Positions 12,301 to 22,748 of a stretch of DNA of 64,000 bases are shown piece after piece (positions within the stretch are counted from its first letter, which is position 1; each line of letters begins with the position of its first letter). Made by a program: the position numbers and the translations under genes. Source of the stretch: Leptasterias polaris (lineage: Eukaryota; Echinodermata; Asteroidea; Forcipulatida; Asteriidae); assembly GCA_037783415.1 (NCBI GenBank), contig JAZGTN010000015.1:7327001-7391000 (forward strand), in the 5' to 3' direction. The notes below the pieces were generated by a model. That model did not search any database. It was not told the origin of the DNA and was given only the letters and a program-made list of their open reading frames with translations.

Positions 12301-15300
12301 TGGCCGCTATTGATTTGTTTCTCAAACAAAATCTCACTGTAGACCTATACCATCAATGGGAACTATGGAACACTTGTATTGTAAAGAATCACTTCACAGT
12401 GGTTTACTTTTGCCCAACTGAGGCTATGTAACACTCCATTATTGCCAAACAATACTAAAGACCATACTACACCTCTGACATTGTTGTGCACACCATACTG
12501 CGAGTAGACACAATGGTTTCCCTCTTTCAGAAAAGTGGTAAACAAACTAACGTCATTAGTTAAAGTCTACCTTGTTGATAGCAGAGTCGTTCGTCCTCGC
12601 CTCCCAAACAGTCTGTAATGCCATCGCATGCATACTCCCTTGAAAGACATCTTCCATTGTAACAGGCAAACTGGTAGTGCGGATCACAATTGCCTAGGGA
12701 AAACGACAAATGGTATATTTCAAAACCTGTACAAACGTTTTCAAGGAAACATCAATTCAAATTATTGAATGAAACCTAGGAATAATAGAGCTGCGGGGGA
12801 ACAGACAATTTTGCTTTAACAGTTTTCTGCTATGCATTAATAAGCAGGAAAACAGTCACAGCTTGTGCCAGTAGTATGTTGGTTTTTTTCGCTGGTAACC
12901 ATATTCTGTTAAACAAAATTATGTTGTGCTCAGCTACTTGTTGTGCTTAACCCTTACTGAGTACCGTCTAACAAAAATCCCACCAATGTTTTATATTTCC
13001 TCTGGTTACAGTGAACCATTGGGGGTATGGGGTTTGGGGTTATTGGAGACTGCAAAGCTGTTCCACTTTATTACAGGGTTGAATGTTTGTGAACTGCATT
13101 TGTTGACACTCACACTAAGCCATGTGGCAGATTTTGTATGCTGGGTATATATGGTAAAGATGTTTTCCCCAGCCCATAAAAAAATATAACCACGGGAGCT
13201 GACACCCCCCTTCCTCGTCCATTCTAGGTTATCAAGGACGTTCAACTTGCTGTAGGTTTTGTAACTGTGAAAAAACAATGTCACTGATGATTCCTCAGAT
13301 GATCATGACAGGGTTCCAGCTCTACGACATTGGCCGCTATTGATTTGTTTCTCTAACAAAATCTCACTGTAGACCTATACCATCAATGGGAACTATGGAA
13401 AACTTGTATTGTAAAGAATCACTTCACAGTGGTTTACTTTTGCCCAACTGAGGCTATGTAATACTCCATTATTGCCAAACAATACTAAAGACCATACACC
13501 TCTGACATTGACTTTTCTAGGCAGCTTGATTGTTCAGTAAGAAGACGACGTCAGTTTTTTCTGGTTGAAATTCAAAGACAAGTATAAATTGCACTTTGTT
13601 ACACAATGTCTTACCAAGTTCCTCAAATTCATTACAGGTGGCTGGAATCTCATCTTCACCCTGCACACAGTCTGCAACACCATCACAAAGGTGATCCACT
13701 GATACGCATTTACTCCCACACTTTGAAAAACAAAAAAACAAAAACCTAAATGAATTATTTGGCTTGCAGCTATAACAAATGAAAAAAAATTACAATGCCT
13801 TAACATCAGCTAAGATTTGAACCCAATTTCCCCTACTACTAAAGGCATGACTCAGTTTTCTTTATCCATAACTTCTGTGGTTTGTCATTTGCCGAGCGGT
13901 ATAGCTCACCGGACCCAAGCTGTGGTGGTGTCATCATGATTACATCCTTACAAACTGTGAAAGGGGCGACCCTGTGTGAGTCCCAAGAATAGGTGCTGGT
14001 TTGGGTTGACAGCCCAATCCAGTTAATTATGTAGCCCTCATCTTGAAGTGGCCATCTGGCCTTGTGATGTAAGGCGATAACTCATAACAAAAAGTAAAAC
14101 TAAATTTTAAAAGAGCACATACTTCCCATCCATCTTAAATTGTACCCAACCTACCTGTAGCTGGTAAACACTGCATCTCGTGGGGCAATTCAACTCGTCC
14201 TCACCACTGGGACAGTCATTCTGTTGATTACAAATCCGAGTTGACAAAATGCATTGACCATCTCTGCACTGAAACTCATTCGATAAGCAGCCAGGGCAAT
14301 TCAACTCGTCTTCACCACTGGAACAGTCATTTTGGCGATTACAAATCTGAGTTGACAGAATGCATCTACCATCTCTGCACTGGAACTCACTCGACAAACA
14401 GCCAGGGCAATTCAACTCGTCTTCACCACTGGAACAGTCATTCTGTCGATTACAAATCTGAGTTGACAAAATGCATCTATCATCTCTGCACAGAAACTCA
14501 TTCGACAAGCAACCACGGCAATTCAACTCGTCCTCACCACTGAGACAGTCATTTCGTCGATTACATATCTCAGTTGACAAAATGCATTGACCATCTCTGC
14601 ACTGGAACTCATTCGATAAGCAGCCAGGGCAATTCAACTCGTCTTCACCACTGGAACAGTCATTTTGGCGATTACAAATCCGAGTTGACAAAATGCATTG
14701 ACCATCTCTGCACTGGAACTCATTTGATAAGCATCCAGGGCAATTCAACTCGTCCTCACCACTGGAACAGTCATTCTGTCGATTACAAATCCGAGTTGAC
14801 AGAATGCATCTACCATCTCTGCACTGAAACTCATTCGATAAGCAGCCAGGGCAATTCAACTCGTCTTCTCCATCTGTGCAATCTGTCTCACCATCACAGC
14901 TTAATGGTATCGGCAAGCACGAACCTGAAAGGGAGAACCAAGTCAGGGAGATGATAAATATTACTCTCAATAATAAGAGACGGTTCTCTACATATACATG
15001 GCATTTATAAAGCATCATCACTACATCAAGATTGCAGCGCATTTCCGGGTACACATACTTTTTCAATACACTTGTTGAATTGCATGAAGAGTCAGATTCT
15101 CTGATACTAGAACCATTTTGTGTGTGGAATGTTTCCCTCTGAAATGAGTTCATACTCGAGAAAACTGTAACTGTAAAACATGGTAAACCTTAACAAAAAT
15201 ACAACAGCTGATTTTGGTTGTTACAACTAAAATTAAGGATAATGTGTTTCATGCTGGAAATTATGCATGATTTTTTACCATTTTCTCCTGACTCACACAA

Positions 15301-16629
15301 CGAATTAAGCCACAATTTATATGGTTAATCAAACGAAACCTAAACACCGTGTGTGCCTTTTTCGTCAACTCCACTAGTCCTGTATGATACTTTCGAACAT
15401 TCTTTGTTTTAACGGCGCTTTGACAAAGCCCATACCTGTGTTGCATCGAAATTGTCCAGTTGCACACTGTCTCCTCTGACAATATAACTGCGTCTCATCG
15501 GCTCCATCTGGGCAATCATTAGTAGTGTCACATACCCAATACCTGGGAATACATTTCCCACTTGGGCACTGGTACTGTTCTTCGTTGCAAACATTACTGA
15601 GGCAATTTCTCTCATCCTAGAAAATAAGAGAGACTTGTTAAAACTGAACACTAACCAAGCAATGGACTAGCATCTCAATAGTGAGTTAACGACAACAAAC
15701 ATACTCTAAATCATTTGACCAAATTAAAGATGCTCTTGGTCAATTCTCATCCATGTCAGTGATTTGGCTATTTTATATAGTAACTAAAGGTCCAAGTTTT
15801 CTATAAAAATGCAAAAACAGGCAAACAGTTATTATTTAGTATTATCTCCACACACAAAAAATCATTAGCTTTACAAGAATCTAAAATTTACAGATAATCA
15901 GGACGGACTTCCGAAACCGGAATGCACCTTCCAAAATGGTATACTTAACTTGTGAATTAACTTTTTAATATGTCTATAAAAGTTGGCTCAACCTCTTTCT
16001 CTAAAACTACATTTTATTTTCTAAGGGGGTCGTTTATAATAATATAATTTGTATATTATTCACAGCTCTCATAGTGCTCTTTACCAAGTAAGTTTTTATG
16101 GTCATTAATCAACTTGTGAAGTAAAAAAAAAGTACATCCTGCCTTTAATTAATTGGTTGTACGCTACTTACCTCTCCTCCTACACAGTCTCCCTGGTGCA
16201 GATCGCAGACAAAGGTGAAAGGTATGCAATGCCCATCATCACATCGGAACTGACTACTGGCACACGAGTGTGTAAGTCGCTTCACTCTTGACCCTGTTAT
16301 TGGAGTAGTGAATTAGAAAAGTGACACATCCAGTTTATGCCATTTTCCCCCTTTTGGAACTATGTTTCATTTTAGCTTAAATGAGTCGGGTTGTGAGACC
16401 ACCGAACTGAAAGCAGTAACACTGGAAAGACTGGCTGTGTGTCGGGAGTGGTGCCAGTGTTTCCAGCGAGGTACAATTTGAGGAGGAGACCACAGGAAAA
16501 TGCCTATGTCTAATAAAACTTAAATGAGTCAGATAATGCAAAATGTTTTTTTGAAACTATAATTTAATAAATCTTACCTTTATCGTTATTTACAAGATTT
16601 TCTGATGTTGCTTTTGGTATACGTCGAAT
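5880..16629 (-). CDS. LDL-receptor class A repeat protein with coiled-coil C-terminus, copy 1 (5'-incomplete)
   Basis: Ten exons in coding order on the minus strand: 16629-16578, 16293-16172, 15616-15436, 14924-14155, 13720-13615, 12693-12571, 11656-11534, 11100-11053, 7142-7062 and 6301-5880 (stop). Every junction is GT-AG and every phase matches. Exons 2 to 7 encode about twelve LDLa modules (six Cys each, with Ca2+-binding acidic tails such as DCPDGADE and SSGEDELNC), several split across exon borders. Exon 8 is a Gly/Asn/Pro linker. Exons 9-10 form a heptad-like helix, a Pro-rich linker and a Lys/Arg-rich tail. LDLa modules are known as extracellular ligand-binding folds, so a secreted or surface role is likely. 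No signal peptide or membrane segment is visible because the 5' end is missing at the A1/B1 junction. Full-length function is unknown. A possible polyadenylation signal (AATAAA on the minus strand) lies about 510 bases past the stop. Confidence 0.82.
7178..7255 (-). repeat. tRNA-like SINE head
   Basis: On the minus strand the stretch resembles a tRNA gene, with a GCTCGGTTGTACAGACTGAG A-box region and a GGTTCAAGTTC B-box. It lies about 35-40 bases upstream of the acceptor of the coiled-coil exon (7142-7062). It is diverged and unlikely to be a functional tRNA. Confidence 0.5.
7738..7756. repeat. TTCCAG short tandem repeat
   Basis: Three copies of a 6-base unit (GTTCCA), conserved in A2 at about 45,139-45,160. 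Confidence 0.8.
8340..8578. repeat. Dispersed repeat, family 1 copy
   Basis: Shares CTCTAAAACTACATTACTTC, GTGTCATTTCTAACA and GTGCTCTTTACCAAGTA with copies at about 15,960-16,130 and 17,190-17,390, and with their A2 counterparts. A stem around GAGAAAG...CATGCC...CTTTCTC is partly kept. It looks like a short non-autonomous element. Confidence 0.65.
8640..8820. mobile_element. Foldback element with 37-bp arms
   Basis: Left arm 8640-8676 and right arm 8784-8820 are inverted copies, starting GGTGTTAAAATTGA and containing CCATGGGTGTTGTCA, with about two mismatches and a 107-base centre. The same structure is in A2 at 44,083-44,262. It is probably a MITE-like element. Confidence 0.75.
9030..9235. 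repeat. Two-unit tandem repeat with GGTCAACATGGGGTCA
   Basis: Two units of roughly 125 bases share AAAGGTCAACATGGGGTCA and GGTTACCC or GGTAACCC. The second starts with an ACTTCCGG/CCGGAAGT inverted pair. A2 has lost part of one unit near 43,730. The motif resembles the tandem array at 30.0-30.7 kb. Confidence 0.6.
9226..10814. repeat. Nested direct repeats (R-X-X'-R')
   Basis: R (9226-9432) and R' (10603-10814) are direct copies containing GACGATCGG, GGCTAATTAAATATTCACC and GATATAGGATCTAACTC. Between them X (9433-9733) and X' (9876-10222) are direct copies containing AACAGGT, GGTCACCAACTGTTT and AGGCTTATACGTAAGCCT. There is no coding. The same nest lies in A2 at about 42,165-43,745. It may be a non-autonomous element with terminal direct repeats. 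Confidence 0.65.
10886..10999. repeat. Short tandem duplication with palindromic core
   Basis: Two units start TCTCGACGAAAACAA. The second holds a perfect inverted pair AGCTGTTCCGA (10967-10977) and TCGGAACAGCT (10986-10996). It lies in the intron next to exon 8 and is conserved at 41,988-42,017 in A2. Confidence 0.7.
11465..13510 (-). repeat. 1,037-bp tandem duplication carrying one LDLa exon
   Basis: Unit 1 (11465-12501) and unit 2 (12502 to about 13510) are nearly identical. Each holds one 123-bp LDLa exon with its flanking introns (11534-11656 and 12571-12693). The two exons are identical to each other here. The exon is phase 1 at both ends, so its duplication keeps the frame and adds one module. 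The A2 counterpart spans about 39,480-41,525. Confidence 0.9.
13889..14090 (+). repeat. tRNA-Leu-like SINE
   Basis: Begins GCCGAGCGGTATAGCTCACC (box A-like) and carries a GTGTGAGTCCC B-box-like motif, followed by a body ending near GGCGATAACTC. It is intronic in the LDLa gene, on the opposite strand. A counterpart lies at 38,901-39,102. Confidence 0.55.
14155..14924 (-). CDS. LDLa array exon with six tandem modules (copy 1)
   Basis: This 770-bp exon completes one LDLa module (ending DGEDELNC), then carries six near-identical 37-residue modules (111 bp each) of the pattern [13 protein letters not shown], ILSTx[17 protein letters not shown], and starts one more (TRCSVYQLQ). The donor is CTACAG/GTAGGT and the acceptor is TTTCAG-like. 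The homologous exon in A2 is 215 bp with one such module, so the difference is exactly 555 bp, five modules. One unit here has CRDDRC and RGC variants, so the array is not perfectly homogeneous. Confidence 0.9.
15960..16130. repeat. Dispersed repeat, family 1 copy
   Basis: Shares CTCTAAAACTACAT, CATAGTGCTCTTTACCAAGTAAG and TTTATGGTCATTAAT with the copies at 8.4 and 17.3 kb. Confidence 0.55.
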
Positions 16630-17189
16630 CTGCATAGAAAAATAAAAAATATAAAAAGTAAAAACGCAAATCATCTTTAATAAAGAGGGTTTCAAAGGTC
16701 AAATTCAATTTTAGTAATAAGCTCATTTTCAGATGGAGTCTCTTATTAAAGTGGGTAAATGCTTCTCTTCCCTCAAGTAAAAATGGTGGAAATTTTTTAT
16801 TTGATATACTCTTTCACGGCGAAATTTGAAACATGACACCATTGGATATCATTAACAAATGTGTCTGTACCTTCCAAGGAGAACATTTTGAGCCAGACAA
16901 AAAGTTCAAAGTCAGTGCTGTTTGTTTGAATGCTATCTTCAAAATTCAGGAATGAACTAAAAATAATCCTGTACAAAAGTTTACAGATGCGTATAATTTG
17001 AAAAGCGACTTCATTGGATGTTTGAGATTGTTGATAACATGAACACTATATGTGAGTATCAAATACAGTGGCACTTTACTACATTTTATCCTGATGTTGG
17101 AGACTTGTAGTTGTTCCACTTTTGCAGGGCTATATCAATTGTAAAGTCAAATGTTCATCGAAGATGCAAGCAAATAATGAAAGAAAACA

Positions 17190-17390
17190 CCACTATTGTT
17201 TCACAGAATTGCCGGAGAAAGGCTTCATGCCGAAACCTTTCTCAGATTTAAATTTGTTTGTGAAAATTTACTTTTTCTAAAACTACACTACTTCAAAAGG
17301 TGTCATTTCTAACAATGTTATAACTATCAACAGCTGTTCAGTGCTCTTCACCAAGTACGTTTTTATGGTCATTAGTTTTTTGAGTAACTA
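17190..17390. repeat. Dispersed repeat, family 1 copy at the A1 edge
   Basis: Includes GAGAAAGGCTTCATGCCGAAACC and ends GTCATTAGTTTTTTGAGTAACTAC, exactly where A1 stops. The inverted copy starts A2 at 36,168. The duplication boundary therefore lies in or at the end of this repeat. Confidence 0.65.
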
Positions 17391-17830
17391 CTAACTAGGG
17401 AAATTTTGTCATGGTGCATACACCGTAACATTTGGTTAAGGGTTTCCCACCTCCCAGGGTCGGAAAACGTCGCAGCCGATTATGCATATCGACATTTCAG
17501 AGATGATTTGGAATGGAAACTGGACCCTTGTGTTTTTCAAGGAATAACCGAAATTTTTGTCATGCCGGATGTTGATTTATTCGCATCTAGGCTTAACTAC
17601 CAAGTGAATTCATATATATCTTGGCGGGCAGACCCGTGCTCTGCACACATAGATGCATTTACACTAGACTGGTCTGGTTTTACATGCTTCTACGCATTCC
17701 CGCCGTTTTGCCTTATTGAAAGGGTACTAACAAAAATCGAGCACGATGGTGCGAAAGGTATTCTTGTCGCACCTTTATGGCACACCCAATCTTGGTTTCC
17801 GAAAATGCTTAAACTGCTCAGTGTTGTAGG
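17391..17830 (+). pseudogene. DIRS-type retrotransposon RNase H fragment (copy in B1)
   Basis: The open frame includes GSENVAADYAYR (last RNase H acidic position) and the DIRS-characteristic VDLFASRLNYQ, AHIDAFTLDWSGF and PFCLIERVLTKIEHDGAKG motifs. Everything upstream (gag, RT, most of RNase H) is missing because the fragment is joined to A1. It ends after KMLKLL at a GTCTCG-rich repeat, so no tyrosine recombinase is present. The same fragment at 53.48 kb is contiguous with the rest of the element. Confidence 0.85.
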
Positions 17831-17935
17831 TCTCGAGACCTGGTCTCGGTCTCCCCACCGTCTCGAGACCTTTTTTGGTGTCTCGGTCTCGGTCTCGGTC
17901 TCGGACTGCAAAAGTCTCGGTCTCGGAAGGGCTGG
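17829..17935. repeat. GGTCTCG / CGAGACC palindromic cluster
   Basis: Multiple GGTCTCGAGACC palindromes and a run of GGTCTC hexamers abut the end of the DIRS coding. One stretch reads CTCCCCACCG here and CTCGAGACCG in B2. Confidence 0.85.
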
Positions 17936-17938
17936 TCT

Positions 17939-17960
17939 CCCCCCCCCCCCCCCCCCCCCC
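17939..17960. repeat. C22 homopolymer
   Basis: 22 consecutive C here; 7 at the matching site in B2 (54,016-54,022). Confidence 0.9.
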
Positions 17961-20900
17961 GTGCAAGGGTTTAAAGGCAGCCGTGTGGCCCTGCAGTCGC
18001 CACTTTGAGGCACTAGAGTACGGGCTTTTTGGGTCTAAGGGAAGATTTACACCTGTCGCAGTTTGATTATGGTTTCCCATGGATAATAATTTGTGATTTT
18101 AATAAAACAAACCATAACTAGTTGGCCGAAGGTTAAATTGAAGTGCTTTTACATTGCAACGTGTAATAAAATGCTTAAATACGTTGTAACTCAATGAATT
18201 TGTAAATAAATATTATATGAAAAACTACATACCCGTGCATGCGTTTTATTACTGTTTTGCCGTTTGTTTGTGTAAACGTTCGTTGGTTTGATTTGTTTTC
18301 AACAGTGTAGGCTACAAGTATGAATAACAAATTTAGAATGTTTTAGGGAATTTAGTTATTCTGTTCCAGCATTAAACAAACCGTCTTCTTCCGCCTGGTT
18401 GTGTTTTAAACTCACGCCATGCCAACAACGCAACCTTGTGCGCACGTTTTTTAAGCGGGATATACACAGAAAGCCAGGGGTTCGTTGAACGGCTCGAGGT
18501 ATTTTAGCTGTTAGAGTATCATAGCAAACTTGTTGATGGACCAAAGCGATTACAAATTGGGCCATATAGTTGTGGTCAGGCGTCATATGTTACCATAGCA
18601 ACCGTTTGTTTTGCTTTAAGACAAACGTTTAGAGTGTTTTCGGAAGTCTTTGTCCACAACATTTCTACTATCCCCGTCCCCCCACCCCAATATTAAAATA
18701 AAATAACTTATGATAGTGATGTGTCACGTGATAGTGTTAAATGTATTAAAATGGCCGCCATATATCCGGCGGCCATCATCAACTTTCGATTTTGTCTTAT
18801 CAGCACCCCCCCCCCCCCCCCCCCCGTTCCGTATATCCAAAACAGCCATGTTTTTGTTTTTATTAATGTTAAATAGCTTGCATTCTGCAACACACAAAGC
18901 GTTAATTTTACACAATCTTGTTGGTAAGTGTCACTTAATTTCACTAGCCCAGCTCACATAAACTTGCCCCACTTTGCTTTCGCATTAAATATCTGGGCCT
19001 TCCAGAACGCGGACGCAAACGAAAACCAAGCGGAAAATATTACTTCACAACTGTCTGCTAAGCAGAAATGAGCAGGGTACCAGTCACAAATTGTACGTGT
19101 GACGTGATAGTTTGGCTGGTAACCTTATTCTGGTGAGCATAATTTTGTGTGCTAAGCTATTTTTCATGCTTTATGCAGCTATACGAAACTGGGCCTAGGA
19201 CGTAATACACCGGACAGGACCCAATTTCATAAACTCTGTAAGCAAACACTACTAAACGCAAGCCAAGCAAAAGACAACCATCTTGGTGGTGGGCGTCTCT
19301 TGTAAGCTGAATTGAAATCCAATGTGGACGCTCATACATGCGTTCTGTCAACTTTCCTATCGTAATACACTTGTGCTTACTCATATTCTGTAATTTGCTT
19401 ACTGGTAACAGTTTCATGAAACTTGACCCTCCCATTGTTATATAAGTTGCACATCCATGCGTGCGCAGTAACAGTAGGCATACATGTACTATACTGTTGG
19501 CAAAATGAGGGAACATCGCGCCTTTTTGGGTGGCGTGACGCATGCGCGTTTGTGCGTCTGCCTATAGTGGACAACTCTATGGCGTTTCTTAACAATAGTA
19601 TCTGTAAGCATGCGTGAATGTAATTAGCATATTCATCAAAAGGCTAATTGGATCCTTATAAAACTGAGCTAATGTTGATTATTAATAGTTCCCAATACGC
19701 CATCAATACGGGTAACTCTAAGGTTTGGTCTTGAAGCTGCGTCAAGCGTTCTAATTTCCAGCTAGTTAGTTCATTGACCAATCATGCAAAAAGTTAACTC
19801 CGCATATAGCTGGCCAACATGACGTCAGGTGGGAACTATCTATAAACCCCAAAGGGGTGGGGTTTTCAAACTTAGGTTGAATAATTAAGACGCCAGGAGA
19901 CGGAAGTCGGATGATAGGACGCTATGCAATAATTGGTTCAGTTACCGCAGAGGGATGGGGGGGGGGGGGGGGGGGTGTAAACAATAGTCTTGAAGTTCAG
20001 GGAACAAATCCAGCGGTTTGAGGAATTGAAGACAACATCAGCTTCGTCTACTGGATGTTATCAAGAATACAATTCTTAGATGTTACTATACAAATTATTT
20101 TGTTCGATTTCAAACCTATTCCGCAAAGGGGGGGGGGGGGGGGTGAGGTTAAAACATCTTCAGTGCCTAGATGCGACGATAAGAGGAGGATGCTGAGATG
20201 TTGCTACATCAATAAAGTGAAAAGGATGATGCCACAACTAGTTTGGGAGAAATGAAGGCAACATCAACAGTTAATGTGACTGGATGCAGGAGACAGGTGG
20301 GTTCAAAAACACTATTATTACAACTACAAAATGTTTGGGTGGGTGTGGGGAGGGGTGTTCAAACGGGTGTTGCATGGAATTCAGGATAATATCAACCAGG
20401 TTTGGGTGCTAGGAGACGGGCGGGGTTGTTCTGAGATTACTCGTTCAAATTCAAACCGCCCAGAAATTTGTGGGGGGGGGGGGGGTGTCAAAACTATGCT
20501 TGGAGACGGGGCTTAACGTTCAGACTGAAATATGGATACTTTTTCACATGGAGATGCTGCCGCAATAAATGACCAGTTATTATAACGGATTGTGGGGCCC
20601 TATGATAGGTTTTGTAATCTCTATATTATGGTGAAAATGGGTCTTAGGTTTTGAATGAGACTCGTAAGAGTAATTAAACACAAACTTCCTTTAGACCAAT
20701 TGAAGTGGTTTCTAGCGTGGTCTAAAGGGGAGCCCATCCCATAGAACTAGTTGTATTATTCAAATACCATTCTTTCTTCGGAAAGACTAGAGAATGAATC
20801 ATTCTTTAAGATTGGTTAAAAAATTGTTTTAATCCAAGACATCATCCACCCTCAAAATCGTTAAAAAAAATAACTTTGTAGTGTAGGACCCTCTACCCCG

Positions 20901-22748
20901 ATTTTTTCGAATGCGTCTTGGAAGTTTACCGTCGCTTATTTTCTTAATATAGGGCCCCGTTTGCTCATTTATTTTTTTATGAAGTAATAAAACATTCATT
21001 AACACTTCAGTACAACAACATTTTAAAATGCGGCACCTAAAACCCAAGAAATTTGCAAAACCTGAGAGGTTCAAGTAGTTTAAATTCGGCAATAAATCTT
21101 GGTCTAAAAGATACACAATTTTACAGTTATCACTTGCATTTTAAAAATATCCATTTGAATGTTGACCCAATTTTTTTCTGATATCAACAAAACAGTAGAA
21201 TAAATAAAATTTGCATTTTAGTACAAAATATTGTAAAAAAACCCAACTTTTTAAACCATTTTAGTGATTTTTGTGGTCTAAAGGTGAGCCTGTCCTGCCA
21301 TATTTCCAATTGCTACATCCGACAAACAAGAAACAAAACAAAACCCACTTCAACCAAATTGTTGTATGATCATCAAATCTTCATCCTCTATTGGACAACT
21401 TTTGCCACACATTTTAAGGTTAGATTATAGTTATTTCAAAAATTGTGCTGCTCGCGCTCATTTTCGAGAGTTTCGAGACACTGGCTCAATTTCACTGCAA
21501 GAGGGCTCACTTTTTGTACTAACGGTTTCACCTTGGAAATGCACATAGGCCGTTGTCAGGGTCGCTCGATCAATAAAACGTACAATACGTGATTGAAGAC
21601 GAGTTTTCCTCAAGTACTTTTAATAATATCAAATAAAATCCAACAAATTCACTAAAGTCTGTTTATTTGAGCTGTATTAGATAGGTAATTTTTTTTTTAA
21701 AGATAAGAAACATTATTTAAAATTATTCCCTCCACATATCCCAACGTCTTTTGGGGTCTAAGGGTTACAATTAATTATTTTCACTCTCTTTGCAATTTGA
21801 TTGGCTAAAAGTTGTTATTAAATACCATCCCTTGTGGTTTATTATTAAATACCATTTAAAAAGTTTGACAGCGGTTAAGTTGCTGATCAGCTCGGTCAAG
21901 TAAGTCAAATTATTCATACGTGTGTAAATGTAAAGTTCAGAATGTAAATTTTTAGAGGACATTCAAGAGATTCATGAGTCAATGTTTGGCGAGCAGCTAA
22001 ATCTATGTAAGCCTGTGGTAATTGGTTGTAAGCCTTTGGTATTAATGAGCAGTTTGGGAAGTAAAAGCAATGATGATGCAAGTACAAAATGTGCAATGTG
22101 TACATTCCACTTTATTATTTAATCCTTGAACTTCAAATTGGATTTAAGCAGGAAGACTATCATGCCTGCTAGTTAAAAAGATCAATGGGGGATTTCCCTT
22201 ATAAAGCAGAGCAAAAAGCTGCACAAAATTTATCTGTTGCCTACTCAAAAATTATCATTAGCATTCAGTTTGAATAAAACATGTTTAGTCTGTTTTTTCC
22301 TATTGTTTAGTCTGAATATTTTGCTAGGCAAAATTGCTGGGTGAAATCATTCGCTGTACTATTCGGGGCATGTTCCCTTACTTAAACAACTATTTACAAA
22401 AGTATTGATACTTTAGAAATTTCCTGAGATTTGAAGCACACCATGCCCCATATTGATCACCAAATGAAGTTATCTACTGCTACTAGATAGTGGGGTTGAG
22501 TTGTTCTGAATGCATGCTTTCACAACACTGTAGGGTAAAAAATATAGAGATATTAACTAAGAGAACTTGTTTTTTTCTTCAAATTTTTATTAATTTTGTG
22601 GTTACTATTACTCCTTGAACATGTAGAAATTTGGGGATTCCATACGCAAGTTCCATTAAATAATACTACATACTGATTAGAAAGTTTAATATTATTAACA
22701 TTTTTATTACAATTTCAATTTAAAAAGGGAAAGAGCTAAGAGAGCATC
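17961..22748. other. Non-coding part of B1 with G/C homopolymers
   Basis: No convincing exon. It contains C20 at 18806-18825, G19 at 19957-19975, G16 at 20128-20143 and G14 at 20472-20485, and dispersed-repeat-like sequence around 19,055-19,640 with GGTAACC...TTATTCTGG and CCCAATTTCATAAACTC. The open frame at 19157-19543 (minus) lies in this repeat and has no recognised domain. Confidence 0.55.

Larger units (their letters stand above)
4878..17390 (-). repeat. Segment A1: one arm of a 12-kb inverted duplication
   Basis: Read on the minus strand, this block matches 36,168-47,931 nearly throughout: same exons, same introns, same internal repeats, same order. The match ends on the left near CACATCGACGTGAAA (about 4,878) and on the right at GAGTAACTAC (17,390). 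The arms differ by scattered substitutions, a TA microsatellite present only here, a 555-bp LDLa array difference and several tens-of-bases indels. I could not compute the identity. Confidence 0.93.

Noticed and set aside
14155..14924. Regular 111-bp repeats that could be taken for a CRISPR array or satellite
   Set aside because: Each unit encodes a full LDLa module in frame, bounded by splice sites. The whole is a coding exon in animal DNA.
14241..14954. Plus-strand open frames rich in His, Cys and Ser
   Set aside because: They are antisense shadows of the LDLa array and owe their length to its periodicity.
19157..19543. 128-codon minus-strand frame, present in both B copies
   Set aside because: It lies in dispersed-repeat-like sequence, and its presence in both copies only reflects the recent duplication.
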